The notes under the pieces: generated by a model
Databases searched by the model: none
What the model was told of the DNA's origin: nothing
The model's input: the letters and a program-made list of their open reading frames with translations, nothing else
Origin: Roseiarcus sp963730555
Lineage (GTDB): Bacteria; Pseudomonadota; Alphaproteobacteria; Rhizobiales; Beijerinckiaceae
NCBI GenBank assembly: GCA_963730555.1
Contig: CAVSSS010000028.1
Span: 62,001 to 126,000, forward strand
Reading direction: 5' to 3'
Length of the DNA: 64,000 nt
Shown: one piece after another, positions 63,250 to 64,000 of the stretch
How the letters are laid out: every line of letters begins with the position of its first letter
Numbering within the stretch: the first letter of the stretch is position 1
Position numbers and translations under genes: made by a program

Positions 63250-63975
63250 ATGCGCAAGCGTGCGGATATCCTTCTCGTCGAGCGCGGCTTTTTTTCGAGC
63301 CGAGCCCGCGCTCAAGCCGCAATCGCGGCCGGACTGGTCAGCGTTGGCGGGGTCGCGCTCAAGAAGGCCTCGGAAGAGGTTGCCGGCGACGCGCCGATCG
63401 AAGCCGAGGCGCCCCACCCCTGGGCGTCGCGGGGCGGGGTGAAGCTTGCCGCCGCGCTCGACGCCTTCGCGCTCGATCCGAGAGGCCTCGTCTGCCTCGA
63501 CATCGGAGCCTCGACCGGAGGGTTCACCGACGTCCTGCTGGCGCGTGAGGCCGCCAAGGTTGTCGCGGTCGATGTCGGTCAGGGACAGCTCGATCCGCGT
63601 CTCGTTGCGGACCCGCGCGTCCGCTCGCTCGAAGGCGTTGACGCGCGCACGCTGACAGCTGAGATGCTCGGCGGAGCGCCGGACGCGATCGTCATCGACG
63701 TGAGCTTTATTTCGCAAAGACTGGTGCTGCCTCACGTGCTCAAGCTCGTCGCTGACCCGGCGTGGCTGGTGAGCCTCATCAAGCCGCAGTTCGAACTCGA
63801 CCGCGCGGATCTCGTCAAGGGCCGGGTCACCAGCGAAGCGGCGCTCGAGCGCGCGTGCGCCGCCGTGCGCGCCGCAATCGAAGCGCAAGGTTGGACGGTA
63901 ATCGGCCTCATTCCGTCACCGATCCTTGGCGGCGCGGGCGAGCGGGAATTCCTCATCGGCGCGCGCCATGGCTGA
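63250..63975 (+). CDS. tlyA: TlyA-family rRNA 2'-O-methyltransferase
   Basis: A 241-residue protein joining an N-terminal S4 RNA-binding domain (RKRADILLVERGFFSSRARA, about residues 2-60) to an FtsJ-like methyltransferase. SAM motif is CLDIGASTGGFTDVLLAREA; the catalytic Lys-Asp-Lys-Glu-type positions include SRGGVKL, DVSFISQ and SLIKPQFE. In mycobacteria TlyA methylates 16S and 23S rRNA and gives capreomycin sensitivity; alphaproteobacterial relatives are annotated as hemolysin-A/TlyA. ATG 63250 starts the S4 domain. Its stop overlaps the start of the next gene by 8 bases. Confidence 0.92.
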   Translation: MRKRADILLVERGFFSSRARAQAAIAAGLVSVGGVALKKASEEVAGDAPIEAEAPHPWASRGGVKLAAALDAFALDPRGLVCLDIGASTGGFTDVLLAREAAKVVAVDVGQGQLDPRLVADPRVRSLEGVDARTLTAEMLGGAPDAIVIDVSFISQRLVLPHVLKLVADPAWLVSLIKPQFELDRADLVKGRVTSEAALERACAAVRAAIEAQGWTVIGLIPSPILGGAGEREFLIGARHG

Positions 63976-64000
63976 GCCGCTTGAACAGGTTTCAGTCGTC
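63968..64000 (+). CDS. Start of a downstream gene (cut by window edge)
   Basis: An ATG at 63968 opens MAEPLEQVSVV to the window edge, overlapping the tlyA stop by 8 bases. In alphaproteobacteria tlyA is often followed by an RlmD/TrmA-type RNA methyltransferase gene with such an N-terminus, so that is my guess, but 11 codons cannot prove it. Confidence 0.45.
   Translation, partial: MAEPLEQVSVV

Overview
The window is high-GC chromosomal DNA from an alphaproteobacterium, most probably of the Hyphomicrobiales (Rhizobiales). Reasons are the alphaproteobacterial neighbourhoods bamE / ubiquinol-cytochrome c chaperone / DUF177 / plsX and NDUFA12-like / DUF2155, a class II (B12-dependent) NrdJ, a K+-independent-type membrane pyrophosphatase, and DUF2277, DUF1989 and PEP-CTERM families. 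The genus cannot be fixed from sequence alone.

Layout. 0-20 kb is mostly housekeeping and envelope genes: plsX start, DUF1097, DUF177, CBP3-like chaperone, bamE, an EEP-fold phosphodiesterase, H+-pyrophosphatase, a very large membrane-anchored GH94-type protein, queF, a DUF4142 gene, an acyltransferase, kdsA, a VOC protein, an ATC hydrolase, a methyltransferase, a SIMPL protein and a secreted tyrosinase. A membrane-bound class III adenylate cyclase follows. 21-27 kb is a mobile-element pile: an IS110 remnant with an IS3 element in its middle, a broken IS1182 transposase, and a group II intron with its reverse transcriptase. 27-31 kb is a small envelope cluster: a membrane protein with four copies of a cysteine module, a formylglycine-generating-enzyme-fold protein without the catalytic cysteines, and a duplicated DUF4399 protein. 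31-34.3 kb holds an IS110 element and a tandem of a roughly 260-bp MITE-like element and an IS1595 element, the three junctions all bearing the same 8-bp repeat.

34.6-44.5 kb is chromosomal again: DUF1989, DUF2277, a type I secretion ABC/HlyD pair, a fatty-acid desaturase, tautomerase, extensin-like protein, PH-like protein, SnoaL-like protein and a small lipoprotein. 44.6-51.65 kb is a lower-GC island with an IS21 element and genes for exported proteins, including a GH75 (chitosanase-type) protein and a roughly 511-residue secreted protein that must be assembled from three reading frames. 51.7-64 kb returns to core genes: nrdJ with candidate NrdR boxes upstream, an NDUFA12-like gene, DUF2155, an extradiol dioxygenase, a cupin, a PEP-CTERM protein, an SLC13/ArsB-type permease, an MFS transporter, tlyA and the start of a further gene.

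A caution applies to the whole annotation. At least fourteen genes carry a single-base frameshift or one in-frame stop, including normally indispensable kdsA. The lesions are scattered over core genes and IS alike, so I annotate the restored genes and flag each break; base-calling error is the simplest explanation, but gene decay cannot be excluded from one sequence. No tRNA, rRNA or CRISPR array was seen.
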